From NCBI RefSeq assembly GCF_002160325.1, contig NZ_NFKJ01000001.1, forward strand, positions 124,001 to 188,000: DNA of 64,000 nucleotides, given 5' to 3'. Below the pieces are notes generated by a model, which ran no database searches, was not told the DNA's origin, and saw only the letters and a list, made by a program, of their open reading frames with translations. Below are positions 55,330-63,924 of this stretch, one piece after another (within the stretch, counting starts at the first letter, position 1; the number at the start of each line of letters is the position of its first letter). The DNA is from Lachnoclostridium sp. An181. Lineage in GTDB: Bacteria; Bacillota; Clostridia; Lachnospirales; Lachnospiraceae. The translations under genes and the position numbers were made by a program.

Positions 55330-57384
55330 TTACAATCCAATGATTCCAAGCAACGGAGCTACGATCATATCGATTATTTTTATTCCAATAAACGGGACAA
55401 TGATTCCACCTGCACCATAAATTCCCATATTCTTTAGAAGCATCTTTTCTGAACGCATTGGTTTGTACTTCACGCCTTTCATTGCAATGGGAATCAGGCA
55501 CGGAATGATAATGGCGTTGAATATCAATGCTGATAAAATTGCGCTTGAAGGTGTTTGAAGATTCATTATATTCAAAATATTCATTTGCGGAAGCACCATA
55601 GTAAACATTGCCGGTATGATAGCAAAATATTTGGCAACATCATTTGCAACACTAAATGTTGTCAGGGATCCTCTTGTGATCAAAAGCTGTTTTCCAATCT
55701 CAACAACCTCCAGAATTTTAGTAGGGTCTGAGTCCAAATCTACCATATTTGCTGCTTCTTTTGCTGCTGATGTACCACTGTTCATAGCAAGCCCCACATC
55801 AGCCTGCGCCAGAGCCGGGGCATCGTTTGTTCCGTCTCCGGTCATGGCCACAATCTTTCCTTCTGACTGTTCTTTTTTGATCTCCTTGATCTTGTCTTCC
55901 GGTTTGCACTCTGCTATAAATCCATCAACCCCTGCTTCTTTTGCAATTGTCGCTGCTGTCAGTGGATTATCCCCAGTACACATGATTGTTTTGATCCCGA
56001 TCTCACGAAGCCGTTCAAATCGTTCCACTAATCCTGGTTTTACTGTATCTTTTAAATAGATAACACCATATATCACATTGTCAACACATACGACAAGCGG
56101 TGTGCCGCCAAGTCCGGAAATCTTCGTTATGATGCCCTCCAAATCTTTTGGAACCTCTCCACCATTGTCAACCACATAGTTCTTGATTGCATCATAAGCA
56201 CCTTTTCTAATTTCCGTTCCGTCCTTTAAATCGACCCCACTCATTTTGGTCTGAGCAGTAAACTCTATAAACTGCATCTGACTTGCTGCCTCTGGTACAA
56301 TCCTCGTACCTTCTGCATTACCCAATTCAACAACAGATTTTCCTTCAGGTGTTCCATCACATAAGGATGTCATTACACTGTAGTCTACCAAATCCTCTTT
56401 TGATTTTCCCTTTACTGGTATAAAATCTGCTGCAAGACGATTTCCATATGTAATCGTTCCGGTTTTATCCAGAATCATTGTATCGACATCGCCGCACGCC
56501 TCAACTGCTTTTCCGGACATTGCAATCACATTGAATCTTGTCACACGGTCCATTCCAGCAATACCAATTGCGGAAAGCAACCCACCTATCGTGGTGGGGA
56601 TCAGGCACACCAGCAGAGCAATCATTGTAGCCACTGGTATTGCCACTCCCGAATAGTCCGCAAAACAATAAAGTGTTACAGCTACGATAAGAAAAATAAT
56701 TGTCAATCCAACAAGCAATGTATTTAAAGCGATCTCATTTGGCGTTTTTTGTCTGGACGCCCCTTCCACAAGTGCAATCATTTTATCAAGAAATGATTTT
56801 CCTGGTTCAGAAGTGATTCGGATTTTCAACCAGTCACTTACAACTGTTGTTCCACCGGTCACAGAGGAAAAATCTCCACCTGCTTCCCTTGTAACCGGAG
56901 CGGATTCTCCTGTAATTGCGGATTCATCCACAGAGGCAACCCCTTCGATTACTTCGCCGTCATTAGGAATCACTTCATTAATCCTGACAATCACAATATC
57001 TCCTTTTTTCAATTCAGATGCATTGATTTCTTTTTCTTCCCCATTTTTCATGAGAAGATGCGCCTTTGTATCTTTTTTTGTCTTTTTCAGAGAATCTGCT
57101 TGAGCTTTCCCTCTTCCTTCTGCAACAGACTCAGCAAAATTTGCAAACAACACTGTAATAAACAGGATCAATGCTACCAGTCCATTATAAATCCTATTGC
57201 TGTCTCCGCCGAAAATACCCGGCGCTATTGTTAAGAATACTGTAATAAAAAATCCTATTTCAACTACAAACATAACCGGATTTTTCATCATATATTTCGG
57301 ACTAAGTTTCCAAAAAGCCCCTTTCACAGAGCTTCTCAGAATATCCTTGGTTATAAATTTAGTTCTCGTGTTTTTCTTTGACAT
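55330..57384 (-). CDS. kdpB: Potassium-transporting ATPase subunit KdpB
   Basis: The 684-aa P-type ATPase core. Phosphorylation motif [11 protein letters not shown], actuator ESAPVTRE, hinge [18 protein letters not shown], and the KdpB-type membrane segment [19 protein letters not shown] are all present. Length is normal. It energises K+ uptake through KdpA. Confidence 0.97.
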   Translation of the reverse strand: MSKKNTRTKFITKDILRSSVKGAFWKLSPKYMMKNPVMFVVEIGFFITVFLTIAPGIFGGDSNRIYNGLVALILFITVLFANFAESVAEGRGKAQADSLKKTKKDTKAHLLMKNGEEKEINASELKKGDIVIVRINEVIPNDGEVIEGVASVDESAITGESAPVTREAGGDFSSVTGGTTVVSDWLKIRITSEPGKSFLDKMIALVEGASRQKTPNEIALNTLLVGLTIIFLIVAVTLYCFADYSGVAIPVATMIALLVCLIPTTIGGLLSAIGIAGMDRVTRFNVIAMSGKAVEACGDVDTMILDKTGTITYGNRLAADFIPVKGKSKEDLVDYSVMTSLCDGTPEGKSVVELGNAEGTRIVPEAASQMQFIEFTAQTKMSGVDLKDGTEIRKGAYDAIKNYVVDNGGEVPKDLEGIITKISGLGGTPLVVCVDNVIYGVIYLKDTVKPGLVERFERLREIGIKTIMCTGDNPLTAATIAKEAGVDGFIAECKPEDKIKEIKKEQSEGKIVAMTGDGTNDAPALAQADVGLAMNSGTSAAKEAANMVDLDSDPTKILEVVEIGKQLLITRGSLTTFSVANDVAKYFAIIPAMFTMVLPQMNILNIMNLQTPSSAILSALIFNAIIIPCLIPIAMKGVKYKPMRSEKMLLKNMGIYGAGGIIVPFIGIKIIDMIVAPLLGIIGL

Positions 57385-57446
57385 CTCAATTGCTGTCCTT
57401 TCTGAAATTCAATTCTAAAGTATTCCTTCCTCTTCACTTTTTAAAT

Positions 57447-59183
57447 TTACGACATCCAAAGAGTTAAATGTTCAGCGATCGGGCCAAGTGCCAGTGCAGG
57501 GAAAAATGTCAATGCAGCAAAAATATAGACCACAAACACCAGAATCAAGACAAAAATCGTATTATCTGTACGAAGAGTTCCGATAGTTTCGTTCATTTTT
57601 CTCTTTGCAAGCATACTTCCCGCAATTGCAAGTTGTGCCACGATAGCGATATACCTTCCAAAGAACATAGCCAAGCCAGCAGTAATATTCCAGAAATACG
57701 TATTATCTGCCAGTCCTTCAAATCCAGAACCATTGTTTGCCGCTGAGGATGAATATTCATATAGTACTTGGGTAAGACCATGGAAACCTGGATTTGTGAT
57801 ACCCTCCAATCCTGCACTGGTTACAACTGCAAGCGCAGAAAAACCGAGAATAAGAAGTGGATGGACGATCAATACCAGAGCTGCCAATTTCATTTCTCTT
57901 CCTTCAATCTTCTTCCCTAGATATTCAGGCGTACGTCCAATCATCAATCCGCACAGGAATACCGCCAGGATCACATACATGATCATATTCATCAGTCCGA
58001 CGCCTTTTCCTCCAAATACACAGTTCAACATCATATGTAATAGCGGCACCATACCTCCTAACGGAGTCAATGTATCGTGCATATTATTGACTGTTCCTGT
58101 AGTAAATGACGTTGTCGTTGTTGTGAACAATGCAGACTGCGCAATACCAAAACGCACTTCCTTGCCTTCCATGCTGCCCATATCCTGATTGAGACCAGCC
58201 TGTTCCAAAATTGGATTTCCTGCACTTTCTGAAACAAAGCAAATAGTAAGTCCCACAAGGAAAAGAACTGCCATTGCTGCAAATATTGTTCTTCCCTGAC
58301 TTCCAAAAACAGCTTTTTTTGCAACTGCCATAGTCGCATTCTTGTTTTTTTCTTTTTGTTTTTTCGCATGTATCATTTTCCCAAAAGTAATTACACACGC
58401 TCCCGGAAGGAGCATCATGGAATATAATTCAATCATATCCGAAAGGATTGTTGGATTTTCAAATGGTGTTGTCGAGTTTGCTCCGAAGAATCCTCCACCA
58501 TTCGTTCCAAGATGCTTGATAATCTCGAGTGCGGCAACTGGTCCCATTGCCAAATCCTGAAATTTCCCTTCGATTGTCTCAATTGTAAGATTAGGAATAA
58601 AATTCTCCGGAACTCCCTGCCAGATGAGCAACAATCCTCCAATAATAGAGACTGGAATCAGGATTCTGGTTGTAATACGGATCATGTCTTCATAAAAGTT
58701 TCCAACGTCTTTTCTTCCTCCGGCAAATCCTCTCGAAAAGGCCATGCAAGCTGCATATCCAGAGGCAGCTGATGTAAACATCATAAAAATGATCACTAAT
58801 GTCTGGCTTAAATAAGAAAGCCCCGACTCTCCTGAATAATGCTGGAGATTTGTATTTGTCATAAAACTTATAATTGTATTAAAAGAGAGGGTGGATTCCA
58901 TTCCCTCTATTCCATTTGGATTCAAAAACAGCAATCCTTGTAAACGTAAAATAAGATATCCTGCAAAAACCATCACTGCATTTGTCATCAAAAGATGTAG
59001 TGCATATTGTTTCCAATTCATTCCCTCCCGATTGATCCTGCATAATTTATAAATTCCGTTATCAACTCGGTTAAAAACTGGATCTGCAAAAGTTTTTTTC
59101 TTGGCTGCAATATGGTACATATAAATTCCAACCGGAATGACAAGTGCCATATAGATCGCCAGTGTCACAACTATCTGTAGCAT
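57447..59183 (-). CDS. kdpA: Potassium-transporting ATPase subunit KdpA
   Basis: The 578-aa channel-like subunit with about ten membrane helices. Selectivity-filter-type segments are TNTNLQHYSGESG and LGTNGGGFFGANSTTPFENPT, with LTPLGGMVPLLHMMLNCVFGG and NNGSGFEGL further on. Length is normal. GGAGG precedes the ATG. It lies 26 bp after kdpF. Confidence 0.96.
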   Translation of the reverse strand: MLQIVVTLAIYMALVIPVGIYMYHIAAKKKTFADPVFNRVDNGIYKLCRINREGMNWKQYALHLLMTNAVMVFAGYLILRLQGLLFLNPNGIEGMESTLSFNTIISFMTNTNLQHYSGESGLSYLSQTLVIIFMMFTSAASGYAACMAFSRGFAGGRKDVGNFYEDMIRITTRILIPVSIIGGLLLIWQGVPENFIPNLTIETIEGKFQDLAMGPVAALEIIKHLGTNGGGFFGANSTTPFENPTILSDMIELYSMMLLPGACVITFGKMIHAKKQKEKNKNATMAVAKKAVFGSQGRTIFAAMAVLFLVGLTICFVSESAGNPILEQAGLNQDMGSMEGKEVRFGIAQSALFTTTTTSFTTGTVNNMHDTLTPLGGMVPLLHMMLNCVFGGKGVGLMNMIMYVILAVFLCGLMIGRTPEYLGKKIEGREMKLAALVLIVHPLLILGFSALAVVTSAGLEGITNPGFHGLTQVLYEYSSSAANNGSGFEGLADNTYFWNITAGLAMFFGRYIAIVAQLAIAGSMLAKRKMNETIGTLRTDNTIFVLILVFVVYIFAALTFFPALALGPIAEHLTLWMS

Positions 59184-59209
59184 TTACTTTTCCTCCACTT
59201 ATATTGCTA

Positions 59210-59293
59210 TTACAATTTTTCTGGATATACCAGAGCGTACAGGAGATATCCTGCCAGAAATAAAATGATCAGCATAAGTAAAATCATTCCCAT
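59210..59293 (-). CDS. kdpF: KdpF small membrane subunit
   Basis: 27 aa, too short for most gene finders: one membrane helix ending in the family pattern GYLLYALVYPEKL. KdpF stabilises the Kdp complex. It lies just before kdpA, as in other kdp operons. AAAGGGGG is 8 bp before the ATG at 59293; a second in-frame ATG is two codons on. Confidence 0.9.
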   Translation of the reverse strand: MGMILLMLIILFLAGYLLYALVYPEKL

Positions 59294-59311
59294 TATTTTT
59301 TCCCCCTTTAC

Positions 59312-59407
59312 TTATGAAGTTTTGATCTGTTTCTCACACCAATCTGCGAACAGTTTCATACCCAAAAAGCAAACAACCAAAGTCAAAATCATCAATATAT
59401 CCATCAT
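59312..59407 (-). CDS. 31-aa membrane protein in the kdp leader
   Basis: A small frame, 31 codons, with one membrane helix (MMDILMILTLVVCFLG), then FADWCEKQIKTS. AAGGAGG lies 8 bp before the first ATG at 59407, and the stop is 18 bp from the kdpF start. I do not recognise a named family. The strong ribosome site, the membrane character and the tight position before kdpF argue that it is expressed with the Kdp pump. Confidence 0.7.
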   Translation of the reverse strand: MMDILMILTLVVCFLGMKLFADWCEKQIKTS

Positions 59408-59474
59408 ATGTTTTTCCTCCTTCCCGAAAGACTTTATCATTCTTGTTATTAAAATGGGATTAACAGAGTGTTTT

Positions 59475-59487
59475 TAACATTAAGATT
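59475..59487 (-). promoter_or_regulatory. Repeated motif upstream of the kdp operon
   Basis: Plus-strand TAACATTAAGATT, found again with one change at 59763-59775 ahead of the 64-aa gene. It lies 68 bp before the first kdp start and could be a KdpE site. No good -35 was found nearby, which fits activator-dependent transcription. Confidence 0.4.
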
Positions 59488-59498
59488 GTGTTAAGCTT

Positions 59499-59693
59499 TT
59501 ACAGCCATCCAAATATGGCAGCGAACGGCAATGTAATCAACATTGTGGATATACTTACTCCGATCAAGAGAAACAGTGGTACTCCTATAAGCATTATCAA
59601 AGCTTGTGCAATAGGATGCCTGGATGCAAAATAGTCTACACAATGGCCAATTTTATTTTCAAATTGATGAATGGATTTTGTGATAACAGTCAT
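59499..59693 (-). CDS. 64-aa membrane protein upstream of kdp
   Basis: A short amphipathic N-terminus (FENKIGHCVDYFASRHP) is followed by one long or two short membrane helices (about 29-62). No family recognised. AAGGAGGG lies 8 bp before the ATG. It is in the same direction as the kdp genes, 91 bp ahead of the 31-aa frame. A motif in front of it is repeated in front of kdp, so co-regulation by potassium is possible. Confidence 0.7.
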   Translation of the reverse strand: MTVITKSIHQFENKIGHCVDYFASRHPIAQALIMLIGVPLFLLIGVSISTMLITLPFAAIFGWL

Positions 59694-59762
59694 TATTGTT
59701 CCCTCCTTACAAAACCCATCCTAGCACACTAAAAATTAAAATAGGAAAAGTAATCCGGCAGA

Positions 59763-59775
59763 TAAAATTAAGATT
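59763..59775 (-). promoter_or_regulatory. Repeated motif upstream of the 64-aa gene
   Basis: Plus-strand TAAAATTAAGATT, matching 12 of 13 bases with 59475-59487. It lies about 70 bp before the 64-aa start. Confidence 0.35.
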
Positions 59776-59784
59776 ACATAAATA

Positions 59785-59837
59785 AAAAGGGGCTGTCGCA
59801 TCTATGATTTTTAAACATAGATGCGACAGCCCCTTTT
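59785..59837. terminator. mrp terminator, 22-bp perfect hairpin
   Basis: AAAAGGGGCTGTCGCATCTATG (59785-59806) pairs without a mismatch with 59816-59837 around a 9-base loop. It is 7 bp past the mrp stop and followed by T-rich sequence on the minus strand. The GGGGCTGTCGCA core resembles the ends of some insertion sequences, so it may be a repeated element used as a terminator. Confidence 0.85.
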
Positions 59838-59844
59838 GTGTCTC

Positions 59845-60681
59845 TTACTGAAGTTTTTCTACAATACTTTTTATATATACATTCGTCATTTCATAAAAAC
59901 GTTCTTCTTCCACAGCCTTTGCAAGATCCGCATCGACCGGAATCTTACCAAGTACATCCAGGCTCATCTCTTTTGCAATCTCATCAATGTGGCTTTCCCC
60001 AAACAGCGGAATCTTCTTGCCACAGTCCGGACAGGCAATATAGCTGTAGTTTTCTATCACACCTAGGATAGGAATCTTCATCTGCTCTGCCATATGGTAC
60101 GCTTTTTTTACGATCATCTGTACCAGATCCTGTGGAGAGGTAACAATGACTGCACCGTCCACCGGAAGGGACTGAAAAACTGTCAGCGGAACATCCCCTG
60201 TACCCGGAGGCATATCCACAAGAAGAACATCCAAATCCCCCCAGGCCACGTCCGTCCAAAACTGTTCTACCACTCCTGCGATGATCGGTCCTCTCCAGAT
60301 AACCGGTGCCTCCTCTGAATCGAGAAGAAGATTGATGGACATAATTCTTGTCCCATCCTTGGCAATACACGGGAACATACCTGCCTCACTTCCCTTTGCC
60401 CGCTCATGCACTCCATACATCTTTGGTATGGAAGGTCCTGTAATATCCGCGTCCAGAATTCCTACCGTATACCCTTCTTCCCGTAAATTTCTCGCCAGCG
60501 ATGCAGTCACCATGGATTTACCCACTCCGCCTTTTCCGCTTAAGACAGCGATCACTTTTTTTACCTGGGAATATGGATTAGCCGGTTTTCTAAAATCCTG
60601 TGGCTTACTGTGGCAAGTTCCGGCCTTTGCACAGCTTTCACACATTTCCGGTGAACAGCTGTTTTGATTTGTCTCTTCCAT
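59845..60681 (-). CDS. mrp: Mrp/NBP35-family ATP-binding protein
   Basis: A 278-aa P-loop ATPase thought to carry iron-sulfur clusters. It has a cysteine-rich N-terminus (CSPEMCESCAKAGTC), the deviant Walker A GKGGVGKSM, DADITGPSIPKM and VDMPPGTGD. A CPDCG pair near residue 220 completes the cluster site. It lies 32 bp after ridA on the same strand. Confidence 0.94.
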   Translation of the reverse strand: MEETNQNSCSPEMCESCAKAGTCHSKPQDFRKPANPYSQVKKVIAVLSGKGGVGKSMVTASLARNLREEGYTVGILDADITGPSIPKMYGVHERAKGSEAGMFPCIAKDGTRIMSINLLLDSEEAPVIWRGPIIAGVVEQFWTDVAWGDLDVLLVDMPPGTGDVPLTVFQSLPVDGAVIVTSPQDLVQMIVKKAYHMAEQMKIPILGVIENYSYIACPDCGKKIPLFGESHIDEIAKEMSLDVLGKIPVDADLAKAVEEERFYEMTNVYIKSIVEKLQ

Positions 60682-60713
60682 TTTTTCTCTCCTTATAATA
60701 CAGCAAACAACTT

Positions 60714-61091
60714 TTAATCTTCTACCGCTGCGATCACTTCCACTTCACATAGTACGTTCTTTGGCAATGTCTTTACTGCCACGCAGCTTCTGGCCGGCTT
60801 GGAAGTGAAATATTTTGCATATACTTCATTGAACGCCGCAAAATCTCCCATATCACTTAAAAAGCATGTTGTCTTTAACACCTTATCAAAAGAGCTGCCT
60901 GCTGCTGCAAGCACTTCGCCCAAATTTTTGCAGACTTGTTCTGTCTGTCCTGCAATGTCCTGCGCCTCAATACTGTCTGTCCGCGGATTGATGGCAATCT
61001 GACCTGCAGAGTAAAGGATTCCTCCATGTACACATCCTTGAGAATACGGTCCCAAGGCTTTTGGCGCTTTTTCTGTTGCTATCATTTTCAT
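60714..61091 (-). CDS. ridA: RidA-family enamine/imine deaminase
   Basis: A 125-aa trimeric protein that hydrolyses reactive 2-aminoacrylate and related imines. Key blocks: GPYSQG near the start, SAGQIAINP, the catalytic Arg in KPARSCVAVKTLP and the Glu in EVIAAVED at the end. The ATG at 61091 follows GAGGAG. It lies 97 bp after the cyclodeaminase-family gene, whose chemistry also passes through imines. Confidence 0.93.
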   Translation of the reverse strand: MKMIATEKAPKALGPYSQGCVHGGILYSAGQIAINPRTDSIEAQDIAGQTEQVCKNLGEVLAAAGSSFDKVLKTTCFLSDMGDFAAFNEVYAKYFTSKPARSCVAVKTLPKNVLCEVEVIAAVED

Positions 61092-61188
61092 CGTATTTTC
61101 TCCTCTTTTCTTTCTAATAATCAATAATGACTGGAAAAATTCCACTTTTTATTATATACGTTTCCTTTTTTATTTTCAATGTTTGAAC

Positions 61189-62163
61189 TTACATCTCAAT
61201 ACTCTGGCCGATTCCTTTTGCCATTGCATCTTGCACAAGCTTTCTTGCAGCACACACATCAAAAAGTCCCATGCCTACAGATTTAAAATAGGTGGTGCCT
61301 GATGCAATTTTATCCTCATCCTCATGAGATGCCAGATACTCATCCATGAACTTCACCTTGTCCATCGACAAAAGTCCGCTCTCCAGAGGCTGGCTCAAAT
61401 CACCACTCTCCTCGCACGCGTACGGAAGTTCCGTGTACACAGCATCCACCAATTCAAAGATGGCATCCGGAATTTCCCTCATGTCCGGTTTATAGGAGCC
61501 GATGGCAATAATGCATTTTCCTTTTAATAATTCTTTGTCATCCGGCAGCACAGGCGCACTTGCAGTGGTCGCTGTACAGATAATCTCACTTTTCTTCACC
61601 AACTCTTCCACATTTGGCACCTGTTCAATCTCAACACAAGGGTCTGCAATCGCTTTTTTCAGCCTTTCTATATACTCAGTCAGATTCCTGCCGCTGTGCG
61701 TATAGATATAGACATTTTTTATGTCTCTGGCTGCACATGCATAGAGCGCCTGATAAAACCCCTGCACACCTGCTCCCACGATTCCCACTGTATGACAGTC
61801 TTTTCTGGAAAGATGGCGGATTCCCACACCTCCCACGGCTCCGGTACGATAGGCAGTCACTGTCTGCCCATCCAGCATTGCCAACGGCTTTCCTGTCTCA
61901 TAATCATTCATGAGCATCAGTCCGTCAATCGCCGGAAGTCCAAGATCTGCATTATCCGGGAACACTGTCAGTATCTTTGTCCCGAAAGCATCCTCCACAA
62001 AACAAGGCATATACAAAAGTGTTTTGCTTTTATACTCTACACTTGGGCGAGGTGGCATATAGTATTTCCCGCTTCCGTAAATTCGGTAAGCCTCCTCAAT
62101 GGTATCCATCATTTCATTCAAATCCACTGTCTTCTCAATATCTCTTTTGTTCAAAAACAGCAT
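61189..62163 (-). CDS. Ornithine cyclodeaminase / mu-crystallin family enzyme
   Basis: 324 aa, NAD(P)-dependent. The Rossmann loop is VGIVGAGVQGFYQA, preceded by the family block LDGQTVTAYRTGAVGG. A substrate lysine is in FGTKILTVFP. Members include ornithine cyclodeaminase, alanine dehydrogenase and ketimine reductases, and I cannot choose among them. The ATG at 62163 follows AGGAGG by about 7 bp. It probably forms an operon with ridA and mrp. Confidence 0.88.
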   Translation of the reverse strand: MLFLNKRDIEKTVDLNEMMDTIEEAYRIYGSGKYYMPPRPSVEYKSKTLLYMPCFVEDAFGTKILTVFPDNADLGLPAIDGLMLMNDYETGKPLAMLDGQTVTAYRTGAVGGVGIRHLSRKDCHTVGIVGAGVQGFYQALYACAARDIKNVYIYTHSGRNLTEYIERLKKAIADPCVEIEQVPNVEELVKKSEIICTATTASAPVLPDDKELLKGKCIIAIGSYKPDMREIPDAIFELVDAVYTELPYACEESGDLSQPLESGLLSMDKVKFMDEYLASHEDEDKIASGTTYFKSVGMGLFDVCAARKLVQDAMAKGIGQSIEM

Positions 62164-62243
62164 TTTTATTTCCTCCTGTACTTTGTCATGTTCAGGCCCA
62201 GTATACCATACTCTTCCCCAAAAACCGAGTCCATTTTTCTTTT

Positions 62244-62603
62244 CTACCACACTTTCGTAAAATCCATGCGCACGTAAAATGTTCGTGCTTTATCCGACAT
62301 CTCACGCATGTACTCCAAATCCAATCCGTTTCCCTGAAATTCTCTTACAATATCATTGACATTCTGCTGTTTTTTCTTCCCTGGCCGGATGACCAGTGAG
62401 ATTTCTTTTGCTCCGCTCTCCAAAGTCCAGGACACTAATTTTTCCAACCGTACTTTTTCCAAAACCAGATTTGCGATAATCACCTCCGCCTGTTTTGCTT
62501 CTGTCTCATCGCCGTCCATTTCCCAAATTGTTTTATTATCGTACCGTCTTCTTTGCTGCTCCATTATCTTTTCCAGTATGTCCATTTTCTGCAGTCCTCT
62601 CAA
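62244..62603 (-). CDS. Hypothetical protein behind a G-tract promoter
   Basis: A soluble protein of about 119 aa, alpha-helical at the start (ILEKIMEQQRRRYDN) with a charged segment ISLVIRPGKKKQQN. No family recognised. Two starts are plausible: a TTG at 62603 with AAGGAG 9 bp upstream, or the ATG at 62585 (113 aa) with GAGAGGA. I prefer the TTG on ribosome-site strength. Its putative -10 lies next to an 11-G run. Confidence 0.65.
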   Translation of the reverse strand: MRGLQKMDILEKIMEQQRRRYDNKTIWEMDGDETEAKQAEVIIANLVLEKVRLEKLVSWTLESGAKEISLVIRPGKKKQQNVNDIVREFQGNGLDLEYMREMSDKARTFYVRMDFTKVW

Positions 62604-62621
62604 GTAAATAATCTCCTTCCA

Positions 62622-62653
62622 ATTATACCCCCCCCCCCGAAAATTTTTTGCAA
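62622..62653 (-). promoter_or_regulatory. Candidate promoter with an 11-G spacer tract
   Basis: On the minus strand a perfect TATAAT (62627-62622) is directly preceded by 11 Gs (62638-62628). A TTGCAA -35-like hexamer lies at 62653-62648, giving a 20-bp spacer. Loss of two or three Gs would give the optimal 17-18 bp. Confidence 0.5.
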
Positions 62654-62671
62654 GAGAAGGTGTGGAAGTTT

Positions 62672-63391
62672 TTACCAATGAGTTCTGCCGTGGTTTTTTA
62701 AGAAACGCTCTACATTTTCGTTAAATTTTTCCGGCTCTTCTCCGGCAATAAAATGACTTCCTTGTATACAGCACCATGTTCCATTTATCAAACGCTCATA
62801 AATCTTTCTTGAGTGGGAATGTCGGATCATATCCTTTGTTCCGACGATCACCATCACAGGCATGTGCAGTCTTTTGAGCTGATCTGGGCGGATATGTGGT
62901 TCCTTTACCATTAATCCCAAGATTTCTTTCTTTTGTTTCAAATCCTTTTTCACAGCAGCTATCGCACTCACCAACAAATACGCACATGCAATTGGAAATT
63001 GAATGGAAACCTTTACTCCTACAGGCGATAAATTTGCTCCGTTTAAAATCAGTGTCTTCACGTAAGAAGGATATTTCAGCGCAAAAACAAGTGCAATGTT
63101 TCCCCCGTCGCTGAATCCAAGAAGATGGATTCTTGTCATCTTTTTTTCGTCAAGAAATTTTTTCAGATCTTCTGCAGCCTGTAAAATTGTGATTTCTTTG
63201 TCACCTCTTTCTGACTTTCCATGTCCTCTCGTATCAATGGCAATCACTTTATACTTCTTTGCAAAAAAAGAAATCTGATTTTTGAAATACGTATGGTCTT
63301 CTCCGTTTCCGTGCAGAAGGACCAGCACATCTCCCTGTCCTTGTTCTACATAATACAAGCCATTTTCAGCATATCCATCACAAAATTCCAT
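62672..63391 (-). CDS. Alpha/beta hydrolase
   Basis: A 239-aa hydrolase. The oxyanion region is VLLHGNGEDH, the nucleophile serine is in LLGFSDGGN, the acid is probably the Asp in VGTKDMI, and the histidine is in IQGSHFIAGEEP. The substrate is unknown. It lies upstream of the G-tract gene; its stop is 19 bp before the putative -35 of that gene. Confidence 0.9.
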   Translation of the reverse strand: MEFCDGYAENGLYYVEQGQGDVLVLLHGNGEDHTYFKNQISFFAKKYKVIAIDTRGHGKSERGDKEITILQAAEDLKKFLDEKKMTRIHLLGFSDGGNIALVFALKYPSYVKTLILNGANLSPVGVKVSIQFPIACAYLLVSAIAAVKKDLKQKKEILGLMVKEPHIRPDQLKRLHMPVMVIVGTKDMIRHSHSRKIYERLINGTWCCIQGSHFIAGEEPEKFNENVERFLKNHGRTHW

Positions 63392-63505
63392 ATTCTGTGC
63401 CTCCTTCCATTTTCTGCATCTTTGACATTCTTTGTCTTCAGGATAATATATTCTTTTTCATTCGTCAAATCCCCCATAGACTACTCCTATTTTACAACAA
63501 AAAAC

Positions 63506-63536
63506 CCGGGAGATTCCAAATAGAATCTTCCCGGGC
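63506..63536. terminator. Terminator after the HMA gene
   Basis: CCCGGGAGATTC pairs with GAATCTTCCCGGG (one bulge) around CAAATA. On the minus strand TTTTTTGTTG follows. Confidence 0.85.
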
Positions 63537-63541
63537 TCCTT

Positions 63542-63913
63542 TCACTTTTCATTTACAATTGAAAGTACCGTATAGCCTGCTTTTTCAACCACATCAACAA
63601 GCCTTGAATTCTCCATGTCTTTTTTCAAGAGGATATCTGCCTGTGAGGTTTCCAAAGATACCTTCGCCCAGACTCCCTCGTTGGCGTTCAGTGCATTCTC
63701 CACCCGTATGGCACACTGACCGCATGTCATCCCATAAATGTTCATCTTTTTGTGATACAGATAATGGCTTTTGTCTTTATCCTTTACCCTCATTTTCTTT
63801 ACCGGAGGCTCTCCCTGGCCTCCGCAGCATCCTGAACGGATTCGTTTCAGATAGCTCTTTACTCCAAAAACGCAAATCAGGATGATGACGATCAGAATGA
63901 TTGCTGTAGCCAT
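63542..63913 (-). CDS. Membrane-anchored HMA metal-binding protein
   Basis: 123 aa. Residues 1-18 form a membrane helix, and a SGCCGGQG segment follows at about 27-34, reminiscent of FeoB-associated cysteine-rich membrane proteins. A heavy-metal-associated domain (about 55-120) carries the CxxC site in MTCGQC. It probably binds copper or another soft metal at the membrane. AAGGAGGG precedes the ATG. It lies 11 bp after the cut-off gene at the right edge, probably in one operon. Confidence 0.85.
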   Translation of the reverse strand: MATAIILIVIILICVFGVKSYLKRIRSGCCGGQGEPPVKKMRVKDKDKSHYLYHKKMNIYGMTCGQCAIRVENALNANEGVWAKVSLETSQADILLKKDMENSRLVDVVEKAGYTVLSIVNEK

Positions 63914-63924
63914 AAAATCCCTCC

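Noticed and set aside
59408-59498. c-di-AMP riboswitch ahead of the kdp genes
   Set aside because: The gap of 91 bp is too short for that riboswitch and I see none of its conserved blocks.
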